Positions 1 to 5,288 of a stretch of 6,716 nucleotides of DNA are shown piece after piece; position 1 is the first letter of the stretch; each line of letters opens with the position of its first letter. A model generated the notes under the pieces. That model saw nothing but the letters and a program-made list of their open reading frames with translations, was not told the DNA's origin and did no database searches. This DNA comes from an uncultured Clostridia bacterium (lineage in GTDB: Bacteria > Bacillota > Clostridia > Christensenellales > Borkfalkiaceae), in NCBI GenBank assembly GCA_937920115.1, contig CALGVF010000092.1, positions 1 through 6,716 of the forward strand, written 5' to 3'. The translations under genes were made by a program, and so were the position numbers.

Positions 1-51
1 CGTCAAAATCTCGCTTACGCTCTATTTTGCCACTTCCCCCGAAGGAGGAAG
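1..51. repeat. Palindromic interspersed repeat, cut by left window edge
   Basis: Two adjacent hairpins are visible. The first pairs 2-9 with 24-31 (7 of 8 pairs). The second pairs 33-40 (CTTCCCCC) with 44-51 (GGAGGAAG) around a GAA loop, 7 of 8 pairs; the one C-A mismatch becomes a G-U pair if the minus strand is transcribed. Positions 2-16 match 225-239 of the downstream element at 14 of 15 bases. The build, an A/T-flanked hairpin followed by a C-run/G-run hairpin, resembles short interspersed palindromes common in gut Clostridia; that comparison is from memory. No coding function is seen. Confidence 0.5.
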
Positions 52-166
52 CGAGGCGAATTTCTCCGAAAAAAATTTAAAAATTGTTTTTAACTACGAC
101 AGGCGTATGTCGTAGTTACCGCCTTATAATAGAGCCATAAAACTTGGTTAGTTCAAATCATTATTG
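52..166. other. Gene-free leader region with weak -10-like box
   Basis: This A/T-rich stretch joins the left-edge repeat to the structured element. It holds the inverted repeat at 91-118 and a perfect TATAAT at 125-130. No acceptable -35 lies 16-18 bases upstream of that box and there is no TG extension, so promoter activity is doubtful. If it is real, transcripts would run through the whole 167-449 element before reaching the Sel1-repeat gene. I see no start codon with a ribosome binding site here. Confidence 0.3.
91..118. repeat. Perfect 10-bp inverted repeat (hairpin or operator)
   Basis: TAACTACGAC at 91-100 is exactly complementary to GTCGTAGTTA at 109-118, with an 8-base spacer. A T-rich run (87-91) precedes it on the + strand, so in the minus direction the hairpin is followed by an A-rich run at DNA level, that is U-poor on + and A-rich on -. 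It is therefore not a clean terminator for a + strand transcript. Its position just upstream of the TATAAT at 125-130 would also suit a dyad operator. Which role applies cannot be decided from the sequence. Confidence 0.5.
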
Positions 167-449
167 GCTAGCCACAGGTGATTGCGTTAGAACCCGCCAA
201 AACGCCGCAATTTTCATGCTTTTTGTCAAATTCTCGCTTGAAGTACGTCAAGTACGTCTGCGTTCGCCTTTACCAAAAATCATCGAAAATATCGACGTTT
301 TGGTTGTAAACAAGTCTTGCTTTGCGTTTTTAGGCTAAGACAAGGCACGTGAGCGTGTTAATACTGTATGTATAACACGCGAACGCAACGACGTATTAGT
401 CAAAAACACAAGGCAAGACCGAGTTCGAACGCAATCACCTGTGGCTAAC
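167..449. repeat. Structured 283-bp palindromic element (three-way junction fold)
   Basis: The ends form an imperfect inverted repeat: 167-193 pairs with 423-449 at 25 of 27 positions. Inside are two more arms. Arm 1 pairs 197-225 with 274-303 (25 of 29 positions, one bulge). Arm 2 pairs 314-331 with 402-419 (16 of 18) and continues as an inner stem, 348-360 with 373-385 (11 of 13). Only 3, 10 and 3 bases separate the three stems at the junction. No target-site duplication is evident. No convincing protein is encoded; a 64-codon TTG-start frame across it has no ribosome binding site. Part of arm 1 recurs at 6666-6716, so this is at least partly a dispersed repeat. A MITE-like element or a structured RNA are both possible. 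Confidence 0.75.
241..258 (+). repeat. 9-bp perfect tandem repeat in arm 1 loop
   Basis: AAGTACGTC occurs twice back to back (241-249 and 250-258), inside the 48-base loop of arm 1 of the 167-449 element. Each unit contains the self-complementary GTAC and ACGT, so the loop could itself form small stems or be a protein-binding site. Confidence 0.7.
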
Positions 450-462
450 TACGGAGGACATT

Positions 463-1050
463 ATGGCAGTGAGCAGAATTATGTTAAAGACCGCTATTTG
501 CGGCGGAACGGAAAATCAGTTTTTACTCGGCGAGAAGTATTTTTACGGCTACGGCGAACAGAAAAATCTCGCCTTGGCGGAGAGTTGGTACAGAGAAGCG
601 GCGAAAAAAGGTCACGCCGCCGCTACCTATATGTACGGCTATATGACGATTAACGGGCTTGCGGGCGAAATAAATCTGCGTAAAGGCAATTCGCTTATCA
701 AAAAGGCGGCGGCAAAAAACAACCTTAAAGCAATGCTCCTTTTAGCCCGAAATTATTACTACGGTTACGGCATAAAACGCAACGAGAAAAAGGCGTTCAA
801 AACTTGGGAGAAGGGCGCGAAACTCGGTTGCGCCGAAGCCGAATACTACCTCGGACTTTGCTATGAAAAGGGCATTTACGTTAAACCCGACCTTATGCGG
901 GCGAAAAGACATTTGTACAACGCTTTGGAGTCGGGTTTCGACCTCGCGAAAATAGCATTGAACGACTATTCCCGCAGTAAGCGTACTACTTTGCTCGGTT
1001 CGGAGTATACTAAGCGTTCGCTTTGTTCCGACCTCGTAAAAATCGCCTGA
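463..1050 (+). CDS. Sel1-like repeat protein
   Basis: A 195-residue protein made mostly of Sel1-like repeats, the paired alpha-helices of about 36 residues that form a solenoid used for protein-protein contacts. Four units can be read: about 17-50 (with YFYGYGEQKN and an AESWYREAAKKG helix), 52-86 (degenerate in its loop), 88-121 (YYYGYGIKRN, KAFKTWEKGAKLG) and 124-159 (YYLGLCYEKG, RAKRHLYNAL). The first 15 residues and the basic tail after 170 lie outside the repeats. There is no signal peptide or membrane segment, so it should be cytosolic. The ATG at 463 is chosen because GGAGG (453-457) sits 5 bases before it; the ATG at 481 has no such site. No promoter is obvious nearby and the structured element ends 14 bases before the start. 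The family is well supported; partner and role are unknown. Confidence 0.85.
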   Translation: MAVSRIMLKTAICGGTENQFLLGEKYFYGYGEQKNLALAESWYREAAKKGHAAATYMYGYMTINGLAGEINLRKGNSLIKKAAAKNNLKAMLLLARNYYYGYGIKRNEKKAFKTWEKGAKLGCAEAEYYLGLCYEKGIYVKPDLMRAKRHLYNALESGFDLAKIALNDYSRSKRTTLLGSEYTKRSLCSDLVKIA

Positions 1051-1097
1051 ATAAGACTTTTTTATAGTCGATATAAGTAAAAATACATTGTTTCGCC

Positions 1098-1126
1098 TTG
1101 ATTTTTCGGCAATTTTATGTTAGAAT
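1098..1126 (+). promoter_or_regulatory. Promoter of the tldD-tldE operon
   Basis: TTGATT (1098-1103), a 17-base spacer and TAGAAT (1121-1126), with an extended -10 TGT at 1118-1120. Transcription would begin near 1133, giving a leader of about 20-25 bases that contains the AAGGAGA ribosome binding site at 1144-1150. No operator-like dyad is visible. Confidence 0.7.
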
Positions 1127-1155
1127 ATTTCTGAAATACAATAAAGGAGATCGTT

Positions 1156-2499
1156 ATGAAAGATTTGAAATTCAGAGACGATTTGTACGCCGACGTAAGG
1201 GTGGAACGCCGATTTACGACGAAAATAACTTACCTCAACGGCGACGTTAAAGAAATGAACGAACTCGACGTGACGAGAGCGTTTATAAGGGTGTTCGACG
1301 GCAATATGTGGTATTATTCCTCGACGACAAGCGTGAGCGATTTGCAGAACGAACTCGATTCCCTTTATGCGTTCGCGAAACCTAATTCGAAAATTTCCGA
1401 AAACCCCGTCGTTAGGGCGTTTGAGGTAAATAAGGATAAAAAAATCGTCTTTGCGGACGATTGCGTGGATAAAATTCCTTTATCGGACAAGGCGAAACTC
1501 ATATCCGACGTTTTGCCTGTGATTAAGGGCGACTACGTGAGCGTGGTGACGGGAATTTATATCGACAGGTATTCGCGTTTTAATTTCATGTCGTCTAAGG
1601 GTGCGGATATAGAGTACGATTATCAGACGAGCGGCTATTCGTTTATCGTTCAGTTCGCCGATAAAGACAACAATTTCAGGCACAATTTCGCCGATTGCAA
1701 AACCTTTTTCAAAGACCTTGTCATAACCCCCGAAAAGGTCAAAGACTTTTTAGAGGAAAGCGAAAACTTCCTTCTTCACGCAAAGCCGCTCGAAAAAGCG
1801 GGCGTATATCCCGTGATTTTATCGCCGATAGTGACGGGCGTATTCGCTCACGAGTCGTTCGGACACAAGAGCGAAGCCGATTTTATGCTCGGCGACGAGA
1901 CTATGAAAAAAGAATGGGCTATCGGTAAAAAGGTCGGGAGCGATATTCTGTCGATAGTCGACGAGGGCGGCGTTTTCGGCTCGGGCTACACGCCTTACGA
2001 CGACGAAGGAACCAAATGTTCGGAGACTTACCTCATTAAAGACGGCGTTTTAACGGGCAGACTTCACAGCGTTTCCACTGCGGTGGAACTCGGCGAAAAG
2101 CCCACGGGCAACGCGAGGGCGGTTGACTGCGACTTCGAGCCGATAGTCAGAATGACGACTACTCACGTTAAAAGCGGTTCGTCCACTTTCGACGAACTCG
2201 TAAAAGGAATAAAACACGGCTATTTTATCAAGGACGTGAGCCACGGCTCGGGTATGAGTACGTTCACTATCGCGCCGACGATATGCTACGAAATAGTGGA
2301 CGGCAAAATCGGCGACCCCGTAAAAATCGCGGTAATTACGGGCGACGTGTTCAAGACTCTGTCGCTTGTGGACGGACTCAGTAAAGAATATGAAATTCTC
2401 TGTTTCGTGACGGGCGGTTGCGGAAAAATGGAACAATATCCGCTTCCCGTAGGTCTTGGCGGTCCGTATATGAGAGTTAAAGAAATGGGGGTTCAATAA
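1156..2499 (+). CDS. tldD: TldD-family zinc metallopeptidase
   Basis: A 447-residue member of the TldD/PmbA (U62) family. In E. coli, TldD pairs with TldE (PmbA) as a cytosolic zinc peptidase that degrades unfolded peptides, including the CcdA antitoxin, and removes the microcin B17 leader. Seen here: the family HExxGH motif, HESFGH at 232-237, followed by the expected acidic pair (E240, D242), and the C-terminal GGCGKMEQYPLPVGLGGP segment (420-437) whose Cys422 lines up with the family's third metal ligand. The N-terminal and middle family domains cover about 10-75 and 100-200; the catalytic domain runs from about 215 to the end. It is somewhat shorter than E. coli TldD (about 480 residues). 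The start at 1156 has AAGGAG 6 bases upstream. It is the first gene of a two-gene operon with the TldE-type partner 1 base downstream. The substrate in this organism is unknown. Confidence 0.93.
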   Translation: MKDLKFRDDLYADVRVERRFTTKITYLNGDVKEMNELDVTRAFIRVFDGNMWYYSSTTSVSDLQNELDSLYAFAKPNSKISENPVVRAFEVNKDKKIVFADDCVDKIPLSDKAKLISDVLPVIKGDYVSVVTGIYIDRYSRFNFMSSKGADIEYDYQTSGYSFIVQFADKDNNFRHNFADCKTFFKDLVITPEKVKDFLEESENFLLHAKPLEKAGVYPVILSPIVTGVFAHESFGHKSEADFMLGDETMKKEWAIGKKVGSDILSIVDEGGVFGSGYTPYDDEGTKCSETYLIKDGVLTGRLHSVSTAVELGEKPTGNARAVDCDFEPIVRMTTTHVKSGSSTFDELVKGIKHGYFIKDVSHGSGMSTFTIAPTICYEIVDGKIGDPVKIAVITGDVFKTLSLVDGLSKEYEILCFVTGGCGKMEQYPLPVGLGGPYMRVKEMGVQ

Positions 2500-2500
2500 T

Positions 2501-3733
2501 ATGAGAATAGAGAAATTGACGAAAAAGTCGAAAGAGGTCTGCGTGAACGTGACGAACGGAGTAGCGGACTCTCTGCGTATAAAAAACGTTTCGACCGCAA
2601 CCGTAAGGGCTTACGATAACGGCTTTATAGGGATAGCGGGCAAAATGGGCGACGCCGATTTCGAGGCTCTCGAAAAAGAGGCGAAAGACAATCTTTTAAG
2701 AGGTATTCCTTACCCCGACAAACCCGAAAAACCCCTCGATAAGTCGATTAACGCGAGAAAACACATAGTGAACGACAAAGATTTTCTGCCTTTCGTATCG
2801 GAAGCGGCGAAGAGAATCGCCGACGAAAATCCGTCGTTTATCATAAACGGCAAGGCGTATTTAAACGACCTCGAAACGGAGTATTCGGACGGAAACAGAC
2901 ACCTTAAATATGCGGGCAATTCCTGCGATTTCGCCGTTATCTTCAAGGATAAGAAGTCGGCGAACATTATGGACGGAAGCGTTGCGGTAAGCGGGGACAG
3001 CCTTATAGGCGAGGATTTTTTCAAGGACGTAAAACTCAAACTTGACTGTTTTTTAAACGTTTTGCCCCACGTTAAAGGCGATAAAGTCAAGGTTATAGTG
3101 GGTGTGGAAGTTATGACTTATATTCTGCAACATTTTGTCGCCGACGTATATTGCAATAACGCCTCGCTTTTGAACGGTAAGTTGGGAACTAAGGTATTCA
3201 GCGAAAAACTTTCGGCAATGTGCGACCGAACGCCCGAAAAGGCTCTTTTAACTCCTTTCTACGACGCCGAGGGCGTAGTGAACGAAGACTACAAGGCGTA
3301 TCTTATCAAAAACGGCGTAATGAAAGGGCTTGCGACGACGAAATATTCGGCGGATAAATACGGAGTGGAAAACAGCGGTACCGCGGCTGCCGAGTATGCG
3401 GGGGCTCCCTCTATTTCTGCGATAGGGTTCGATATTGAAAGGACGGCGGACACTCTCGAAGAGTTGGTAGGAGAGGACGAGACCGTTTATCTCGACCTTA
3501 CTTCGGGCGGGGATATGACTCCCGACGGCAATATTAGTTTGCCCGTACAGGTCGCGTTTTTATATAAAGGCGGCAAGATTGTCGGCAGACTGCCCGAATT
3601 TTCGCTTTGCGGGAATATGTTCGATATATTCGGCAAGGACTATATAGGGGCGACCTCGCTCGGTTCGATTTTTAAAAGTTTACACAGAGACACGGTTATC
3701 GTAACCGAAATGAACGTTGTAAATAAAAAATAG
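2501..3733 (+). CDS. tldE: TldE/PmbA-type non-catalytic partner of TldD
   Basis: A 410-residue TldD/PmbA-family protein. It lacks any HExxxH motif; the matching stretch (about 199-220, IVGVEVMTYILQHF) carries no metal-binding pair, as is usual for TldE, the subunit that completes the peptidase with TldD. Family hallmarks in the last third include DLTSGGDMTPDGNISLPVQ (332-350), a KGGKIVGRLPEFSLCGNMFD stretch (356-375) and a closing GATSLGSIF (383-391). The ATG at 2501 lies one base after the tldD stop, with GGGGG (2487-2491) inside the end of tldD as ribosome binding site, so translation is probably coupled and the two subunits made together. It is shorter than E. coli PmbA (about 450). The tldE versus second-tldD call rests on the missing metal motif and the paired arrangement. 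Confidence 0.88.
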   Translation: MRIEKLTKKSKEVCVNVTNGVADSLRIKNVSTATVRAYDNGFIGIAGKMGDADFEALEKEAKDNLLRGIPYPDKPEKPLDKSINARKHIVNDKDFLPFVSEAAKRIADENPSFIINGKAYLNDLETEYSDGNRHLKYAGNSCDFAVIFKDKKSANIMDGSVAVSGDSLIGEDFFKDVKLKLDCFLNVLPHVKGDKVKVIVGVEVMTYILQHFVADVYCNNASLLNGKLGTKVFSEKLSAMCDRTPEKALLTPFYDAEGVVNEDYKAYLIKNGVMKGLATTKYSADKYGVENSGTAAAEYAGAPSISAIGFDIERTADTLEELVGEDETVYLDLTSGGDMTPDGNISLPVQVAFLYKGGKIVGRLPEFSLCGNMFDIFGKDYIGATSLGSIFKSLHRDTVIVTEMNVVNKK

Positions 3734-3748
3734 TCGGTTTATGATTAT

Positions 3749-3773
3749 TGAACAATTCTGCAAAAAGTGTTCA
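3749..3773 (+). terminator. Possible weak terminator after tldE
   Basis: TGAACA (3749-3754) can pair with TGTTCA (3768-3773) around a 13-base loop, followed by T-rich sequence from 3774. The stem is short and poor in G/C, so this is a weak candidate; no better terminator is seen between tldE and the lipoprotein promoter. Confidence 0.25.
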
Positions 3774-3811
3774 TTTTCTCTGAATTTTCAAATTTTTTTT
3801 TTCAAAAACGC

Positions 3812-3840
3812 TTGAAACGTTCCTTGCGTTTTGCTATAAT
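3812..3840 (+). promoter_or_regulatory. Strong promoter of the lipoprotein gene
   Basis: TTGAAA (3812-3817), 17 bases, then consensus TATAAT (3835-3840) with an extended -10 TGC at 3832-3834. A run of ten T (3793-3802) flanked by A/T-rich DNA lies just upstream of the -35 and looks like an UP element. Transcription would start near 3847, leaving a leader of roughly 40 bases that includes a 7-base tandem repeat GAAATCA (3861-3874). It is the best-looking promoter in the window, which suggests high expression of the lipoprotein. Confidence 0.85.
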
Positions 3841-3873
3841 ACAGTAAACTCGGAAGAGTTGAAATCAGAAATC

Positions 3874-3878
3874 AGGAG
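3874..3878 (+). promoter_or_regulatory. Ribosome binding site that decides the lipoprotein start
   Basis: AGGAG at 3874-3878 is the only good Shine-Dalgarno here. It overlaps the first in-frame start (GTG 3878), which it therefore rules out. The spacing is 5 bases to TTG 3884 and 11 to ATG 3890. ATG is preferred by codon, TTG by spacing; both leave the signal peptide intact. Confidence 0.6.
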
Positions 3879-3889
3879 TGAAATTGAAA

Positions 3890-5116
3890 ATGAAAAGAAG
3901 AATTGTTGCTTTAATGTTGGCATTATCGTCCGTCTTTGCGGTTTGCTCGCTCAGCGGTTGTAAAAACAACAACCCCGAAGCGTCGAGAATGACGGTCGAA
4001 ATCAACCCCAAAGTCGAATTTATCCTCGACAAAGACAACAAAGTCGTTTCGGCTACCGCTTTGAACGACGACGGCGAGGTAATCTTAGCCGGCGAGGCTT
4101 CCTTTAAGGGTAAAACCGCCGAAGAAGCCGCCGAAGCCGTAGTTTCTATCGCTACCGAAACGGGTTATATCGTTAAAGGCAGTGCGACCGCAAACGATAA
4201 CGAAATAAATATTTCTATTTCGGGCGATACCTCTTACGTAAAAGATTTATACGGTAAGGTAGAGAAGAAAGTCAATAAATTCGTAAAAGACAACGGCATT
4301 AACGCCACGGTTGCGAAAATCGACGCGTTGACTATCGAAGAACTTAAAAAGATTGCCCTTAAAAACCCCGAACGTACCGAAGCGGACCTCGAAGGTAAAA
4401 ACGAAGAGCAACTTATCGCAATGATAAAACTCGACAGGTTAGAGACGGTCGACCTTGCTACCGAGGAACTCAAAGACGCGTACTTTAAGGCGAAAGCGTA
4501 CCAAATCGCTATCGTAAACAGAGAAGAAACCGCGAAAGTAATCGAGGGCATGGGTGTTATTTATACCGCCGCTTTGGGGCTTTACAACGAAGCACTGAAC
4601 ACATACAGCAAGGCGGTGCAGGCTATGGAAGACGCTCGTTATAATACGCTCGTTTCTCCCGATTCCGCTTATCAGAAACTTCTCGCCGAACTCAGAGATA
4701 AGAAAGCGGAAGTTCTGAAAGAGAGGAAAATAGTATTTACCGTAAATATCGACGGCGAAGAAAAGGTTGCAGCCGAAGCGAGATTGCAGGCGAGCGAAGC
4801 AGACTACGACGCACTCTTAGGTAGAATAGAGGATATAGGCAAGCAAGCCGACGACGCATGGACTCAGGCAATAGCGACCGCGAAGGGGTGGGAAGACAAA
4901 CTCGGAGAGGCAAAAGACAAACTGCTTACTTCCGAAGAAGTAAAGAATAAGTTAAACGCCGAAGCGGCGAATATCGAGATGAAAGTCAACAACGCGAAGA
5001 ACAATTACTTTGATAAGTTCGAAGAGGCACACAGCGAAGACATAAAGAAAGCGGAAGCCGACCTCGAAGCGTACAAACAGAAACTCAAAGACCAAGCGGC
5101 GGGTAAAACCGAATAA
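3890..5116 (+). CDS. Lipoprotein with RsgI-like middle domain and long helical tail
   Basis: A 408-residue exported lipoprotein. Residues 1-24 form a signal peptide: basic MKRR, a hydrophobic core, then lipobox LSGC with Cys24 as the likely lipidated residue. Residues about 33-113 match the extracellular middle domain of the anti-sigma-I factor RsgI family: TVEINPKVEFILD, then KVVSATALNDDGE, then a GKTAEEAAEAVV helix and a closing INISISGD strand. The Asn-Pro (39-40) lies where this family carries it. The rest is rich in Ala, Glu and Lys and probably helical or coiled coil (about 115-270 and 295-405), broken by a short FTVNIDGEEKV segment near 283-293. There is no N-terminal anti-sigma domain, no transmembrane helix and no sigma factor nearby. 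It is transcribed alone between a strong promoter and a terminator. A role as a surface sensor or envelope factor is inference. The start could also be TTG 3884. Confidence 0.82.
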   Translation: MKRRIVALMLALSSVFAVCSLSGCKNNNPEASRMTVEINPKVEFILDKDNKVVSATALNDDGEVILAGEASFKGKTAEEAAEAVVSIATETGYIVKGSATANDNEINISISGDTSYVKDLYGKVEKKVNKFVKDNGINATVAKIDALTIEELKKIALKNPERTEADLEGKNEEQLIAMIKLDRLETVDLATEELKDAYFKAKAYQIAIVNREETAKVIEGMGVIYTAALGLYNEALNTYSKAVQAMEDARYNTLVSPDSAYQKLLAELRDKKAEVLKERKIVFTVNIDGEEKVAAEARLQASEADYDALLGRIEDIGKQADDAWTQAIATAKGWEDKLGEAKDKLLTSEEVKNKLNAEAANIEMKVNNAKNNYFDKFEEAHSEDIKKAEADLEAYKQKLKDQAAGKTE

Positions 5117-5132
5117 TTAACCGTAAATTTTT

Positions 5133-5161
5133 TAACGGGGCGTTAAACGCCCCGTTATTTT
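5133..5161 (+). terminator. Intrinsic terminator after the lipoprotein gene
   Basis: AACGGGGCG (5134-5142) pairs perfectly with CGCCCCGTT (5148-5156), extended by T-A pairs at 5143/5147 and 5133/5157 to 11 pairs around a TAA loop. ATTTTATAT follows. The G/C-rich stem, 17 bases after the stop codon, makes this a convincing rho-independent terminator, though the T run is short. Confidence 0.9.
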
Positions 5162-5215
5162 ATATCTTACGCAATGAAATAAAGTTGTGAAATATTATAA
5201 CGGGCTTTAAAACGC

Positions 5216-5244
5216 TTTATTTTTTCATTTCAAAATGGTATACT
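5216..5244 (+). promoter_or_regulatory. Promoter of the MATE transporter gene
   Basis: TATACT (5239-5244) with extended -10 TGG (5236-5238); TTTATT (5216-5221) lies 17 bases upstream as a weak -35. The TG extension could compensate for the poor -35. Transcription from about 5251 gives a leader of nearly 40 bases, ending in the AAGGTG ribosome binding site (5278-5283). Confidence 0.6.
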
Positions 5245-5288
5245 TGCGTGGTCGAACGGAATTTTTTTCTTTCGGCTAAGGTGAACGA

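Noticed and set aside
141..193. tRNA-like stretch with a GTTCAAATC resembling a T loop
   Set aside because: The bases flanking the loop do not pair beyond one G-C, and no acceptor stem or anticodon arm can be built around it.
144..338. 64-codon + strand open frame across the left half of the structured element
   Set aside because: It starts with TTG without a ribosome binding site, lies inside strongly self-complementary DNA and shows no recognisable protein family; it is best explained as a chance frame in a repeat.
446..453. TAACTACG at the right flank of the element matching the dyad arm at 91-98
   Set aside because: An 8-base match within 460 bases of A/T-leaning DNA is expected by chance, and the positions do not fit a target-site duplication.
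1055..1069. GACT/AGTC hairpin with a T run after the Sel1-repeat gene, considered as a terminator
   Set aside because: A 4-bp stem is too weak, and the T run falls in the loop instead of after the stem.
2050..2496. 148-codon open frame on the minus strand inside tldD
   Set aside because: It lies wholly opposite a clear TldD coding frame, its translation resembles no family and it has no ribosome binding site; the same holds for the minus-strand frames at 1480-1683, 2710-3090, 4234-4551 and 5796-6122.
3741..3815. 24-codon ORF between tldE and the lipoprotein with two Cys, considered as a TldD/E peptide substrate
   Set aside because: There is no ribosome binding site upstream, it runs through the T-tract and into the -35 box of the next promoter, and the composition is that of A/T-rich spacer.
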